From an uncultured Flavobacteriaceae bacterium (GTDB lineage: Bacteria; Bacteroidota; Bacteroidia; Flavobacteriales; Flavobacteriaceae), in assembly GCA_905181835.1 (NCBI GenBank), contig CAJIZF010000001.1:1-64000 (forward strand): 64,000 nt of DNA, in the 5' to 3' direction. This document shows, one piece after another, positions 54,619 through 64,000 of the stretch (positions are counted from its first letter, which is position 1; each line of letters opens with the position of its first letter). The position numbers and the translations under genes were made by a program. The notes under the pieces were generated by a model, which was not told the DNA's origin, ran no database searches, and saw nothing but the letters and a program-made list of their open reading frames with translations.

Positions 54619-55224
54619 TTACAACCAATAATTCAGTATTATAAATTGTGGAAACACCCCCAAAATAAACCCAATAAATAGTTCTGAAATTGAGTGTGAT
54701 TTTGTTTCTAATCTTGAGGAAGCTACCCATCCGTTTATTAAAAAAAATAAACTAATCTCAAACAAATAATTTTCTGTAAAATGAATGCTCAATGCAATTA
54801 AAAACATCGTGACCCCTGCAATTCCCATTTGATGAAGACTTACTTTAAAGTTAACAATAACAAGAATTAAAGCCGCTAGTGAGGAAACTGCAACCGCAAT
54901 AAAAAAGTAATACAATTCAGGATGATGATATTTGGTGAACACCCTAGTAATAATTATAAAAATTAAAATTATTTGAATCATTAATGGATATTTGCGTTCT
55001 TTCACCTCCTTAAGATTAATACTCTTTACTAGTCCTGAATTTTTCAATAAAAAAAATGAAATTAAAGGAATTAAAATAGTGATAATTATAATTGCGTATG
55101 TTTTAATTATAATAATTTCAGGTTCAATAAATTTTGGGGTTAATTTGAAGTATAACCCAACACTGATTAAAGGCATTAATAAAGGATGAAAGATAAAAGA
55201 GGCACTTTGTAAAAAATAGTTCAT
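54619..55224 (-). CDS. Multi-helix membrane protein
   Basis: 201 residues with about six helices. The C-terminal WVASSRLETKSHSISELFIG then FILGVF resembles the last motif (SRxxxxxHxxxE, GxxxG) of PAP2-type phosphatases, but the earlier catalytic motifs are not evident. It overlaps the end of rpoN by 1 base (TAATG), so it is probably translated by coupling. Function unknown. Confidence 0.72.
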   Translation of the reverse strand: MNYFLQSASFIFHPLLMPLISVGLYFKLTPKFIEPEIIIIKTYAIIIITILIPLISFFLLKNSGLVKSINLKEVKERKYPLMIQIILIFIIITRVFTKYHHPELYYFFIAVAVSSLAALILVIVNFKVSLHQMGIAGVTMFLIALSIHFTENYLFEISLFFLINGWVASSRLETKSHSISELFIGFILGVFPQFIILNYWL

Positions 55225-56690
55225 TATATTTTTTTTCTCAAACGGGCAACGGGAACTTCTAATTGCTCTCTGTATTTAGCAATAGTTCTTCGTGCAATTG
55301 GATAGCCTTTGTTTTTTAGTATTTCAGCAAGTTTATCGTCTGTAAACGGTTTCTTTTTATCCTCTTCTAGGATAATATTTTCAAGAATATTTTTTATTTC
55401 TCTAGTGGAAACATCTTCTCCTTTATCATTTTTCATAGATTCACTAAAAAACTCTTTTATTAGTTTAGTTCCATAGGGAGTATCTACATATTTACTGTTT
55501 GCAACACGAGAAACGGTTGAAACATCCATATTTATTTCATCTGCAATATTTTTTAAAATCATTGGTTTGAGCTTTTGCTCATCACCAGTTAAAAAATATT
55601 CTTTTTGATGGTACATAATTGCATTCATCGTAATGAATAATGTTTGTTGTCTTTGTTTTATGGCGTCAATAAACCATTTAGCTGCATCTAGTTTTTGTTT
55701 AATAAATAAAACAGCATCTTTTTGGGATTTAGTTTTTTGCTTGGTTATTTTAAACCCTTTTAGCATTTCACTATAATCTCTTGATACGTGCAAATCTGGT
55801 GCATTTCGTCCGTTTAAAGTTAATTGTAAATCTCCGTCCTGAATTCTAATTGTAAAATCTGGAACCACATGTTCAACAATCTTTGAATTGCTTGCATAGG
55901 ATCCTCCTGGTTTTGGGTTTAAAATTTCAACTTCATGAATAGCAGCTCGCAGGTGATCTTCAGTAATTGAATGTTTTGATATAATTTTGTTGTAATGTTT
56001 TTTTGAAAACTGTTCGAAAGATTCTTCAATTAATTTTATTGCTAATAAAATTGCTTCTGTACTTTTTTTTCTTTTTAATTGAATTAATAAACACTCCTGC
56101 AAATTTTTAGCTCCAACCCCTGCTGGATCAAGATTTTTAACAATCTTAATAATTTCAAAAACTTTTTCTTCAGATGTAAAAATATTTTGAGTAAACGCTA
56201 AATCATCTACTATATCAATCAAGTCTCTACGTATATAACCCCCTTCATCAACACTGCCTACTAAAAAATGAGCTATTTCTTTGTCTTCTTCTTCTTTAAA
56301 ATGATAGGTGTTTAATTGCTGGAGTAAATACTGATTGAATGAGGTTCCCGAAGCATAGGGAATTTGTTTATCCTCGTCATCCGGACTATAATTATTGGCA
56401 GATAGTTTATAGTTTGGAGTTTCGTCATCACTTAAATACTCATCAATATTTATTTCAGTTTCTATTACATCATTTCCTTCAACTGTATCTGCCTCAAATT
56501 CTTCATTGTTAAAATCATCCTCAAATTCATTTAGATCTTCTTTACCACCCTCAAGCGCTGGGTTTTCTTCAATTTCTTGAGAAATTCTTTGTTCGAAAGC
56601 TTGCGTTGGAAGCTGGATCAATTTCATTAATTGTATCTGCTGAGGCGAGAGCTTTTGAGAAAGTTTAAAATTTAATTGTTGTTTTAGCAT
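55224..56690 (-). CDS. rpoN: RNA polymerase sigma-54 factor
   Basis: 488 residues. The Gln-rich region I (LKQQLNFKLSQKLSPQQIQL), an acidic region II, the core-binding domain and the C-terminal RpoN box ARRTIAKYREQLEVPVARLR. It directs polymerase to -24/-12 promoters with enhancer-binding proteins. Confidence 0.95.
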   Translation of the reverse strand: MLKQQLNFKLSQKLSPQQIQLMKLIQLPTQAFEQRISQEIEENPALEGGKEDLNEFEDDFNNEEFEADTVEGNDVIETEINIDEYLSDDETPNYKLSANNYSPDDEDKQIPYASGTSFNQYLLQQLNTYHFKEEEDKEIAHFLVGSVDEGGYIRRDLIDIVDDLAFTQNIFTSEEKVFEIIKIVKNLDPAGVGAKNLQECLLIQLKRKKSTEAILLAIKLIEESFEQFSKKHYNKIISKHSITEDHLRAAIHEVEILNPKPGGSYASNSKIVEHVVPDFTIRIQDGDLQLTLNGRNAPDLHVSRDYSEMLKGFKITKQKTKSQKDAVLFIKQKLDAAKWFIDAIKQRQQTLFITMNAIMYHQKEYFLTGDEQKLKPMILKNIADEINMDVSTVSRVANSKYVDTPYGTKLIKEFFSESMKNDKGEDVSTREIKNILENIILEEDKKKPFTDDKLAEILKNKGYPIARRTIAKYREQLEVPVARLRKKI

Positions 56691-56714
56691 GCCAATTTCT
56701 ATCTTATAAAAATA

Positions 56715-56753
56715 AAAAAAACAATCTATATTTTAAAGATGTAGATTGTTTTT
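56715..56753 (-). terminator. Terminator after asnS
   Basis: AAAAACAATCTA and TAGATTGTTTTT pair around a 13-base loop with A/T tracts, between asnS and rpoN. Confidence 0.8.
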
Positions 56754-56781
56754 AATCTATAATTATATAACGATTGTTTTT

Positions 56782-58224
56782 TTAAAAACTTGCATTACCT
56801 GGTGTTCGTGGATAAGGTATTACATCTCTAATATTCCCCATACCTGTTACAAATTGCACCAATCTTTCGAAACCTAATCCAAAACCACTGTGTACTGCAG
56901 TTCCAAATTTACGTAAGTCTAAATACCAATACAATTCTTCTTCGTCGATATCCAGATCTGCCATTTTTTGTTTTAACACATCATAACGTTCTTCTCTTTG
57001 CGAGCCTCCAACAATTTCTCCAATTCCAGGGAATAATACATCCATAGCTCTTACAGTCTTTCCGTCATCATTTAGACGCATGTAAAAAGCTTTTATATTT
57101 GCAGGGTAATCAAACAATATTACAGGGCATTTAAAGTGTTTTTCTACTAAAAAACGTTCGTGCTCACTTTGTAAATCTGCACCCCATTCATTGATTAAAT
57201 ATTTAAATTTTTTCTTTTTATTTGGTTTGCTATTTCTAAGAATGTCTATAGCTTCCGAATAACTAACACGTTTAAAGTTGTTTTCTCCAATAAAAGCTAG
57301 TTTATCTCTTAGTAACATTTCACTTCTTTCTGCTTGTGGTTTACTTTTTTCTTCCTGAAGTAAACGTTGTTCTAAAAATTCTAAATCATCTTTACAATTT
57401 TCAATAGCATAGTTTACTACATATTTTATAAAATCTTCAGCAAGATCCATATTCTGATCTAAATCGTAAAAAGCAACTTCTGGTTCAATCATCCAAAATT
57501 CCGCTAAATGTCTTGATGTATTTGAGTTTTCAGCTCTAAAGGTAGGTCCAAAAGTGTATACCTTACCTAATGCCATCGCATAAGTTTCTGCTTCCAATTG
57601 ACCACTTACAGTTAAGTTTGTTTCTTTCTCGAAAAAATCTTTTTTATAATCGATTTTACCTTCTTTATTTAGTGGCGGATCTTTTGGATTTAAAGCAGAT
57701 ACTTTAAACATTTCTCCTGCTCCTTCAGCATCACTACCAGTAATAATTGGAGTATGCATATAATTAAAACCATTTTTTTGAAAATATTCATGCACAGCAA
57801 ATGCTAATTTAGATCGAGTCCTCATAACAGCACTAAAGGTATTAGTGCGCACTCGTAAATGAGCTTCTTCTCTTAATTTTTCTAAAGAGTGCCTTTTGGG
57901 TGAGAGTATTGTAAGTTTTACTTCTTCTGGATCTGCCTCTCCAAGGACTTCTAATTTTGAAACTTGAATTTCAACTTTTTGCCCCTTTCCTTGACTTTCT
58001 ACAATAGATCCAGTCACTTTAATAGCCGCTCCTATGCTAACTTTTTTCAAGAGAGTTTCTTCAAAATTCTCAAAATCAACGACACATTGTAAGTTTTTAA
58101 TAGTAGAGCCATCATTTAAAGCAATGAAACGGTTACTTCTGAAAGCTCTAACCCATCCTTGAATAGTTATTTCTGTAGTAGATGGCTTAGCTGCTATTAT
58201 ATCTTTAATTCTATTTTCTTGCAT
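56782..58224 (-). CDS. asnS: Asparagine-tRNA ligase
   Basis: 480 residues of a class II synthetase: OB-fold TIQGWVRAFRSNRFIALND, motif 2 TFRAENSNTSRHLAEFWMIE and motif 3 GFGLGFERLVQFVTGMGNIR. The ATG at 58224 gives MQENRIKDIIAAKP; a TTG 21 bases upstream is possible but less likely. Direct charging of tRNA-Asn is therefore encoded. Confidence 0.95.
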   Translation of the reverse strand: MQENRIKDIIAAKPSTTEITIQGWVRAFRSNRFIALNDGSTIKNLQCVVDFENFEETLLKKVSIGAAIKVTGSIVESQGKGQKVEIQVSKLEVLGEADPEEVKLTILSPKRHSLEKLREEAHLRVRTNTFSAVMRTRSKLAFAVHEYFQKNGFNYMHTPIITGSDAEGAGEMFKVSALNPKDPPLNKEGKIDYKKDFFEKETNLTVSGQLEAETYAMALGKVYTFGPTFRAENSNTSRHLAEFWMIEPEVAFYDLDQNMDLAEDFIKYVVNYAIENCKDDLEFLEQRLLQEEKSKPQAERSEMLLRDKLAFIGENNFKRVSYSEAIDILRNSKPNKKKKFKYLINEWGADLQSEHERFLVEKHFKCPVILFDYPANIKAFYMRLNDDGKTVRAMDVLFPGIGEIVGGSQREERYDVLKQKMADLDIDEEELYWYLDLRKFGTAVHSGFGLGFERLVQFVTGMGNIRDVIPYPRTPGNASF

Positions 58225-58276
58225 TTCTGGTGATTTGATTGTCAAAGATACTTTTTAGTTCAAAAAAGACAATGTT

Positions 58277-60679
58277 TTATGAGATTTCATTTTCTTCATC
58301 GAGTTTAGTGTCTGATAAAATTTGAATACTTGGTTCTTTTAGAGTTTTCTTGTTTGCTATACTTCTTTCAAGAGATAATAATAAGGATGGAAGGAGTAAT
58401 AAATTAGAAAGCATCGCAAATAGTAATGTTATGGATACTAATATACCTAGGGCAACTGTTCCGCCAAAACTAGAGATCGCAAATACTGAGAATCCAAAAA
58501 ATAAAACGATGGAAGTATATAACATACTCACTCCAGTTTCTTTTAAAGCTGCGTATACAGATTTTCTAATTTTCCATTTATTCGCAATTAATTCTTGCCG
58601 ATATTTTGCTAAAAAATGAATAGTATCATCAACAGAAATACCAAAAGCAATACTAAAAACGAGTATGGTAGACGGTTTAATTGGGACCCCTATATAACCC
58701 ATAAGTCCTGCTGTAATTATTAAAGGGAGAAGATTAGGTATAAGGGAAACTAAAATCATTTTAAAACTTCTAAACATCCATGCCATAAATAGAGCAATTA
58801 AAAATACAGCAAGTGATAAGGAAAGGATTAGATTATTAACTAAATACTTAGTCCCTTTTTGAAAAACTAATGCTTTTCCAGTGAGTATAACATTATAGCG
58901 TTCAGTCGGGAATATTTTTTTTATTTCAGACTTTAGATCCTCTTCTATTCGGTCAAATCGTTCGGTTTCTGTATCCTTCATAAAGGTAGTGATGCGAGCA
59001 AATTGCCCGGTGCTGTCTACATAATTCTCTAAGAAATGAGTCTTTTTAGTACCACTATTAGCATAAGAAAGTAAAAAAGTTCTTTCTTGACTATTAGGTA
59101 ATTGATAATATTCAGGATTATTATTATAATAAGCTTGTTTAGAAAATTTAACCAATTCAACTACAGAGAGAGGTTTTGATAACTCTGGTACTTCATCAAT
59201 GTAGTTTTGTAGCTTATCCATTCGTTTTAAAGAAGCAAGACTTAAAACCCCTTTTTTTCTTTTTGTATCTATAAGCACTTCAAGTGGCATGATCCCCTCA
59301 AATTCTGTTTCAAAAAATTTAATGTCCTTAAAAAATTCTGTTTTCTTCGGCATATCCTCGATAATACTACCCGAAATTCCAATCTTATTAATTCCAATAA
59401 TACTAATACAAAGAATAGATACTGAAATAACATAGATAGCTATTCGGTGGTTTTTAACCATATGCTCAGTCCAATTTACAAATTGAATAATCCAATTTTT
59501 CCCTAAGTGTTTTAAGTGCTTGTCTTTTGGGGGAGGCAGATAACTATATATAATTGGAATAATAAACAAACTCAATAAAAATATAGTTATGATGTTTATG
59601 GAGGCCACAATGCCAAATTCTTTCAATAATACACTGTTGGTAAGAATAAAAGTTGCAAAACCAGATGCTGTTGTTAGGTTGGTCATTAGAGTAGCGTTCC
59701 CCACCTTTGTTATTACCCGTTGCAATGATTTTGCTTTATTACCGTGAAGCTTTATTTCTTGTTGATATTTATTTATTAGAAAAATACAATTAGGAATCCC
59801 AATTACAATGATTAAAGGAGGGATTAAAGCGGTTAATACAGTTATCTCGTATTCCAGCAAACCTAAAATTCCAAATGCCCACATTACACCTATAATAACA
59901 GTAAACATTGCAATTATAGTGGCTCTAAATGATCTAAAGAAAAAGAAAAATAATAAGGAAGTAACTAACAAAGCAGCTCCTACAAATAAGCCTATTTCAT
60001 CAATAATATTTTGAGCGTTAAGAGTACGTATATATGGCATACCAGATGTGTGTACTTTGATGCCGGTGTCCTCTTCAAATTTATTTATAATCGGAATTAA
60101 ATCGTCAATAATAAAGTCTCTACGAATAGAAGTATTAATAATACTTTTATCCATGTAAATAGCAGTTCTAATTGACTGTTTGTTTGGACTGTAAACAAGC
60201 CCTTTATAAAAAGGCAGTTTGTTAAAAAGTTCGTATTGATAATTTTTTAAGTTTTTGTCAGTAAAAATCGAATCTTTTATAAATGGGACTAATCGGAAAG
60301 CAGTGGTGTCTTTTCTTTTTTCTAATTTTAATAAATCGCCAACTGAAATTGTAAAATCTATTTCTTCAAATTTTAAAATATCTTGCGATAGTCTATTCCA
60401 AGCTTCAAATTTTTCTGGAGTAAAAAGAGTCGAATCTTTAACTCCTAAAATCACTAGATTTCCTTCTTCTCCAAATTTATTTAAAAAGGTATTGTATTCA
60501 AGATTAACAATATGATCATCGGGCAATAAATTTGCTTCGGTTGTTGAAAATCTCATGTTTACCCATTGTGTGGATAATCCAAAAGTTATAACAGCAATGA
60601 GGATTAGGAGAAAAGTTCTGTTCCTTAAAATAAACCGTGCCAGTGCACTCCAAAATCCAATACTAAAAAGCTTGTTCAC
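58277..60679 (-). CDS. MMPL/RND family exporter
   Basis: 800 residues with a first helix (FLLILIAVITFGLSTQWV), a large periplasmic loop, five helices, and the same again. The second-half motif FGISVDDTIHFLAKYRQELI has the paired Asp. This matches the hydrophobe/hopanoid-type RND exporters rather than drug pumps. No adaptor is adjacent. It lies 52 bases upstream of asnS, so they could be co-transcribed. Confidence 0.87.
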   Translation of the reverse strand: MNKLFSIGFWSALARFILRNRTFLLILIAVITFGLSTQWVNMRFSTTEANLLPDDHIVNLEYNTFLNKFGEEGNLVILGVKDSTLFTPEKFEAWNRLSQDILKFEEIDFTISVGDLLKLEKRKDTTAFRLVPFIKDSIFTDKNLKNYQYELFNKLPFYKGLVYSPNKQSIRTAIYMDKSIINTSIRRDFIIDDLIPIINKFEEDTGIKVHTSGMPYIRTLNAQNIIDEIGLFVGAALLVTSLLFFFFFRSFRATIIAMFTVIIGVMWAFGILGLLEYEITVLTALIPPLIIVIGIPNCIFLINKYQQEIKLHGNKAKSLQRVITKVGNATLMTNLTTASGFATFILTNSVLLKEFGIVASINIITIFLLSLFIIPIIYSYLPPPKDKHLKHLGKNWIIQFVNWTEHMVKNHRIAIYVISVSILCISIIGINKIGISGSIIEDMPKKTEFFKDIKFFETEFEGIMPLEVLIDTKRKKGVLSLASLKRMDKLQNYIDEVPELSKPLSVVELVKFSKQAYYNNNPEYYQLPNSQERTFLLSYANSGTKKTHFLENYVDSTGQFARITTFMKDTETERFDRIEEDLKSEIKKIFPTERYNVILTGKALVFQKGTKYLVNNLILSLSLAVFLIALFMAWMFRSFKMILVSLIPNLLPLIITAGLMGYIGVPIKPSTILVFSIAFGISVDDTIHFLAKYRQELIANKWKIRKSVYAALKETGVSMLYTSIVLFFGFSVFAISSFGGTVALGILVSITLLFAMLSNLLLLPSLLLSLERSIANKKTLKEPSIQILSDTKLDEENEIS

Positions 60680-60779
60680 CTTAAATAATTATAATGAATA
60701 ACAATATACAAGTGCGCAAAGGTATTAAAATAGAGGTTATCATTTTTGTTTATGGTGTATTATATGACCATTTCTAACA

Positions 60780-60807
60780 TAAAAAAAGTGGATCGAAATC
60801 CACTTTT
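60780..60807 (-). terminator. Terminator after frr
   Basis: AAAAGTGGAT-CGAA-ATCCACTTTT, 10-bp stem and stable tetraloop, downstream of the frr stop. Confidence 0.88.
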
Positions 60808-60832
60808 GAAATATCAAAGAAACTATATTTTT

Positions 60833-61387
60833 TTATACCGTCATGATTTCTTTTTCTTTTAACGCTAATGAATCCTCTACTTTTTTAATGTGTCTGTCTG
60901 TCATCTCCTGAATGTCAATTTCCAAGTTTTTAGCTAAATCTTCAGAAACAGCTGCTTTTTTTATTTCGTTATTAGCTTGTTTTCGATCATTACGAACACC
61001 AACTTTAGTTTCTTCGGCTTCCGCTTTAGCTTGTTTTACTAACTCTTTTCTCCTTTCCTCTGTTAGAGGAGGTACGTTAATAATAACACTTTCGCCATTA
61101 CTCATAGGGTTAAAACCTATATTAGCTTCATGAATTCCCTTTTCAATTTCAGGAATTAGTGATTTTTCCCATGGCTGAATAGAAATAGTCATACCGTCTG
61201 GAGTTGAAACATTAGAGACTTGATTAAGTGGGGTTGGAGTACCATAGTAATCCACCATAACTGCAGATACCATCGAAGGAGATGCTTTACCAGCTCTGAT
61301 ATTTAAAAATTTTTTATTGAGGTGAGTTAATGCGTTGTCCATAGCTTCCTTTGTGCTATCTATTATAAATTGTACTTCTTCGTCCAT
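60833..61387 (-). CDS. frr: Ribosome recycling factor
   Basis: 184 residues: coiled-coil helices with AMDNALTHLNKKFLNIRAGK and the domain II region YYGTPTPLNQVSNVSTPDGM; LTEERRKELVKQAKAEAEET. Normal length. With EF-G it splits ribosomes after termination. It follows pyrH by 70 bases. Confidence 0.96.
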   Translation of the reverse strand: MDEEVQFIIDSTKEAMDNALTHLNKKFLNIRAGKASPSMVSAVMVDYYGTPTPLNQVSNVSTPDGMTISIQPWEKSLIPEIEKGIHEANIGFNPMSNGESVIINVPPLTEERRKELVKQAKAEAEETKVGVRNDRKQANNEIKKAAVSEDLAKNLEIDIQEMTDRHIKKVEDSLALKEKEIMTV

Positions 61388-61457
61388 AGTTCTTTTATTT
61401 TTTTACTTAAAAATAAGTAATTAATCTCATTTTAGTTACGCAATTAGCTGTTATCGT

Positions 61458-62165
61458 TTATAAATTTACAGTTGTACCAATATTTTCTCCAGCTACTACT
61501 TTGAGTAAATTGCCTCTTGTATTCATATCAAAAACTACTATTGGTAAATGATTTTCTTGACTTAAAGTAAATGCAGTGGTATCCATTACTTTCAGACCTT
61601 TTTTGAGTACATCTTCAAAGCTAATAAAGTCAAATTTTGTTGCTTTAGAGTCCTTTTCAGGATCACTGGTATAAATACCATCAACACGAGTTCCTTTTAA
61701 AATCACATTAGCTTTTATTTCAATAGCTCTTAGTACCGCGGCAGAATCTGTTGTAAAGTAAGGATTTCCTGTTCCCCCTCCAAAAATTACAACCCGCCCC
61801 TTTTCAAGATGTCTTAAAGCTTTTCTTCTAATAAAAGGTTCTGATACCTCATTAATTTTTATAGCGCTTTGTAAACGAGTTGGAATTCCTTCATCTTCTA
61901 AAGCTCCTTGCAAAGCAAGTCCATTAATAACAGTTGCTAACATTCCCATATGGTCACCTTGAACACGATCCATTCCTTTGCTTGCACCTGCTAAGCCTCT
62001 AAAAATATTGCCGCCTCCAATTACTATTGCAATTTCGACACCTTTATCTGTTAATTGCTTAATATCCTCGGCATACTCTTTTAGACGGTCGGGATCGATT
62101 CCATATTGGCGGTTGCCCATTAATGCCTCACCTGATAATTTTAGTAGTATTCTTTTGTATTGCAT
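61458..62165 (-). CDS. pyrH: UMP kinase
   Basis: 235 residues of the amino-acid kinase fold: [15 protein letters not shown] at the start, [31 protein letters not shown] and [20 protein letters not shown]. Makes UDP from UMP. Normal length. Confidence 0.96.
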   Translation of the reverse strand: MQYKRILLKLSGEALMGNRQYGIDPDRLKEYAEDIKQLTDKGVEIAIVIGGGNIFRGLAGASKGMDRVQGDHMGMLATVINGLALQGALEDEGIPTRLQSAIKINEVSEPFIRRKALRHLEKGRVVIFGGGTGNPYFTTDSAAVLRAIEIKANVILKGTRVDGIYTSDPEKDSKATKFDFISFEDVLKKGLKVMDTTAFTLSQENHLPIVVFDMNTRGNLLKVVAGENIGTTVNL

Positions 62166-62231
62166 AGTAGAAATATCTGATACAAAAATAAAGAAAAAAT
62201 TTGACCGACTCCAGAAGAAAATAAGTAATAA

Positions 62232-62261
62232 AAAAAACCGATCGGTCAGATCGGTTTTTTT
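62232..62261 (-). terminator. Terminator after tsf
   Basis: AAAAAACCGATC and GATCGGTTTTTT with a short GGTCA loop; it separates rpsB-tsf from pyrH-frr. Confidence 0.9.
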
Positions 62262-62277
62262 ACAATTAAAAAAGAAT

Positions 62278-63240
62278 TTAACCTAGAGTAACTCTTTCGA
62301 AAGAGACTACTTCGTTACCTTTAGATGTCACATAATCCGCAACACTTTGCTTTTCATCTTTGATGAAATTTTGATCAAGTAAACATTGTTCTTGATCTAA
62401 AGTTGTATTGTCAGAAATAAATCGCTCTAATTTTCCAGGAAGTATTCTGTCCCAGATCTGCTCAGGTTTTCCCTCTGCTTTTAGTTCGTCTTGTATTTTA
62501 GATTTTGCAGTTTCAATTGCTTCATCAGTTAATTGAGCTCTAGAAATAAATTGTGGTACGTTAATCAGGTGTTTCCCTAAACGACCTCTTTCAATATTGT
62601 CTTTTTCTATCACAGCAATTCTAGCTTCTGTTTCTGAAGCGACAAATGCGGGGTCAAAATCTTTGTAAGATAAAGTAGTAGCTCCCATAGAAGCAACTTG
62701 CATTGCAATATCCTTAGCAACAGTGTCAGCACTGTTTTCACCAGATGCCAATCCTACTAAAGCAGCAATTTTATTTCCGTGAATGTAAGAACCTACAAAT
62801 GGAGCTGCTAATTTTTTAAATTCATTAATTTGAATTTTTTCTCCAATAACTCCTGTCTGCTCAATCATTTTTTCAGCAACAGTCATACCTCCAAAATCTG
62901 CATTTAAGAAAGATTCTTGATCATTACAGTTCATTGCTAATTCTGCTAAACTAGTAGCTAGAGCAACAAAATCACTATTTTTTCCAACAAAGTCAGTTTC
63001 ACATCCTAATACAATTAATGCCCCTTCTGTTTTGGAGTCATTTACTACTGCGATTGCGGCCCCTTCACTAGAATCTCTATCGGCTCTTTTTTCTGCAACT
63101 TTTTGTCCTTTTTTACGGAGTATAGCAACAGCTTCATCGTAGTTGCCATCTGCCTCTACAAGAGCTTTTTTACAATCCATCATTCCAGCACCGGTTGCAT
63201 CTCTTAATTTTTTTACGTCTGCGGCTGTTATGTTTGCCAT
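62278..63240 (-). CDS. tsf: Translation elongation factor Ts
   Basis: 320 residues. UBA-like N-terminus with [20 protein letters not shown], then [16 protein letters not shown] and [14 protein letters not shown]-type dimer region (here [10 protein letters not shown]). It exchanges GDP for GTP on EF-Tu. Longer than the E. coli protein (283), as I recall for Bacteroidota. Confidence 0.95.
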   Translation of the reverse strand: MANITAADVKKLRDATGAGMMDCKKALVEADGNYDEAVAILRKKGQKVAEKRADRDSSEGAAIAVVNDSKTEGALIVLGCETDFVGKNSDFVALATSLAELAMNCNDQESFLNADFGGMTVAEKMIEQTGVIGEKIQINEFKKLAAPFVGSYIHGNKIAALVGLASGENSADTVAKDIAMQVASMGATTLSYKDFDPAFVASETEARIAVIEKDNIERGRLGKHLINVPQFISRAQLTDEAIETAKSKIQDELKAEGKPEQIWDRILPGKLERFISDNTTLDQEQCLLDQNFIKDEKQSVADYVTSKGNEVVSFERVTLG

Positions 63241-63277
63241 CTTTTATTAAAATTTTAGTTATTTAATTAATTTATAG

Positions 63278-63326
63278 AAAAGTCGTTATAGTAATCCTTG
63301 AAAAGAATAAAACTAAAACGACTTTT
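63278..63326. promoter_or_regulatory. Hairpin between rpsB and tsf
   Basis: AAAAGTCGTT (63278-63287) pairs with AACGACTTTT (63317-63326) over a 29-base loop. It may be a weak attenuator or processing site between rpsB and tsf; the T tract on the minus strand is poor. Confidence 0.45.
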
Positions 63327-63344
63327 TTGATAAGTATGCTTATT

Positions 63345-64000
63345 TTATTCTTCTTCTGAAGAAGCTTCTTTAATATCTACTGATGCAACTCTTTTTCGAG
63401 CAGTTTTAGCTTTTGGAGCTGGTGTAGCTTCCTCTGCTGGTGTAGCTTCCGGAGTTGTGTCAGCTTCTTTTCCTGCTTTATCTTTCCCGTTTTTACGGCT
63501 ACTAAGACCCTCAATAACAGCATTAGAAACACTAGTCATAATTTTTTCAATTGATTTTGAGGCATCATCATTTGATGGAATTACATAATCAATTACATTG
63601 GGATCACAGTTTGTATCAACCATTGCAAAAATTGGAATCTTTAATTTTAAAGCCTCCTTAACCGCGATGTGTTCACGAGTGGTATCAACTACGAATAGAG
63701 CACCTGGTAGACGCGTCATGTCTGCAATTGAACCCAAGTTTTTGTCTAGTTTTGCTCTGGTACGATCTACCGCTAAACGTTCTTTTTTTGATAAAGAATT
63801 GAATGTTCCATCTTGCTTAGATCTGTCGATAGCCGCCATTTTTTTTACAGCTTTTCTGATAGTTACAAAGTTGGTAAGCATACCTCCTGGCCATCTTTCA
63901 GTGATGTAAGGCATGTTCGCTTTCCCTGCTTTATCAGCAACAATATCTTTTGCTTGTTTTTTTGTAGCTACGAAAAGAATTTTTCGTCCACTTGCTGCAA
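63345..64000 (-). CDS. rpsB: 30S ribosomal protein S2, C-terminal part
   Basis: About 218 codons that run off the right edge of the window; the 5' end is missing. Reads GRKILFVATKKQAKDIVAD, then MPYITERWPGGMLTNFVTIR and PGALFVVDTTREHIAVKEAL, the S2 signatures. The C-terminal tail is a long Ala/Thr/Pro/Glu low-complexity extension (ATPAEEATPAPKAKTARKR then VASVDIKEASSEEE). Confidence 0.96.
   Translation of the reverse strand, partial: AASGRKILFVATKKQAKDIVADKAGKANMPYITERWPGGMLTNFVTIRKAVKKMAAIDRSKQDGTFNSLSKKERLAVDRTRAKLDKNLGSIADMTRLPGALFVVDTTREHIAVKEALKLKIPIFAMVDTNCDPNVIDYVIPSNDDASKSIEKIMTSVSNAVIEGLSSRKNGKDKAGKEADTTPEATPAEEATPAPKAKTARKRVASVDIKEASSEEE

Overview
The window is AT-rich chromosomal DNA of a bacterium in the Bacteroidota, most likely family Flavobacteriaceae. 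The evidence is a secreted protease with a type IX secretion (T9SS) sorting tail, a PorT-like protein, promoter boxes of the Bacteroidota type TAnnTTTG, few Shine-Dalgarno sequences, a RagB/SusD-free but OprP-like phosphate porin next to a Pit permease, and a flavobacterial gene order exbB-exbD-exbD-porT-(membrane protein)-rpoN-asnS.

Layout. 1-2.7 kb (minus strand): ribF (partial), pth, rplY and prs. 2.86 kb: tRNA-Leu(CAA). 2.94-14.1 kb: an accessory island of small, acidic, mostly unrecognised proteins, many duplicated, truncated or frameshifted, with three copies of one hairpin and several direct and inverted repeats. It looks like an array of orphan immunity or defence-type genes next to a tRNA; I found no intact toxin or recombinase in it. 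14.1-19 kb: two DoxX-like membrane proteins, a frameshifted HupE/UreJ-like gene, a dCMP-deaminase-like enzyme, an S41 protease, a MarC protein and a DUF3109 protein. 19.4-22.9 kb: nrdB-nrdA (class I ribonucleotide reductase). 23-26.5 kb: a Pit phosphate permease (frameshifted) with an OprP-like porin. 26.8-33.8 kb: an NTF2-like protein, dgt, an M36 metalloprotease with a T9SS tail, dxs and tadA. 33.9-36.2 kb: a cold-shock protein, a small membrane protein and aspS. 36.3-42.9 kb: a complete tripartite RND efflux operon headed by its TetR regulator, with a 16-bp-arm inverted repeat as probable operator. 43-48.8 kb: a polyprenyl synthetase, an outer-membrane protein and sucA-sucB of the TCA cycle. 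48.8-51.2 kb: a retropepsin-like protein, tatD, an L-asparaginase and tRNA-Ser(GGA). 51.4-54.5 kb: an ExbB/ExbD proton-motive-force operon and PorT. 54.6-60.7 kb (minus): rpoN, asnS and an MMPL/RND exporter. 60.8-64 kb (minus): frr, pyrH, tsf and rpsB (partial), the standard translation cluster.

Most of the window is ordinary core genome. What stands out is the tRNA-Leu island with its cassette-like repeats, and an unusual number of apparently fresh single-base frameshifts. Two of these hit conserved genes (prs and pit), and about nine lie in or just beside the island (3-15.3 kb). In each case the protein continues in another frame with expected motifs or plausible sequence, so the choice is between very recent mutations and uncorrected sequencing indels. 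No computation or database search was run; family calls rest on motifs read by eye.
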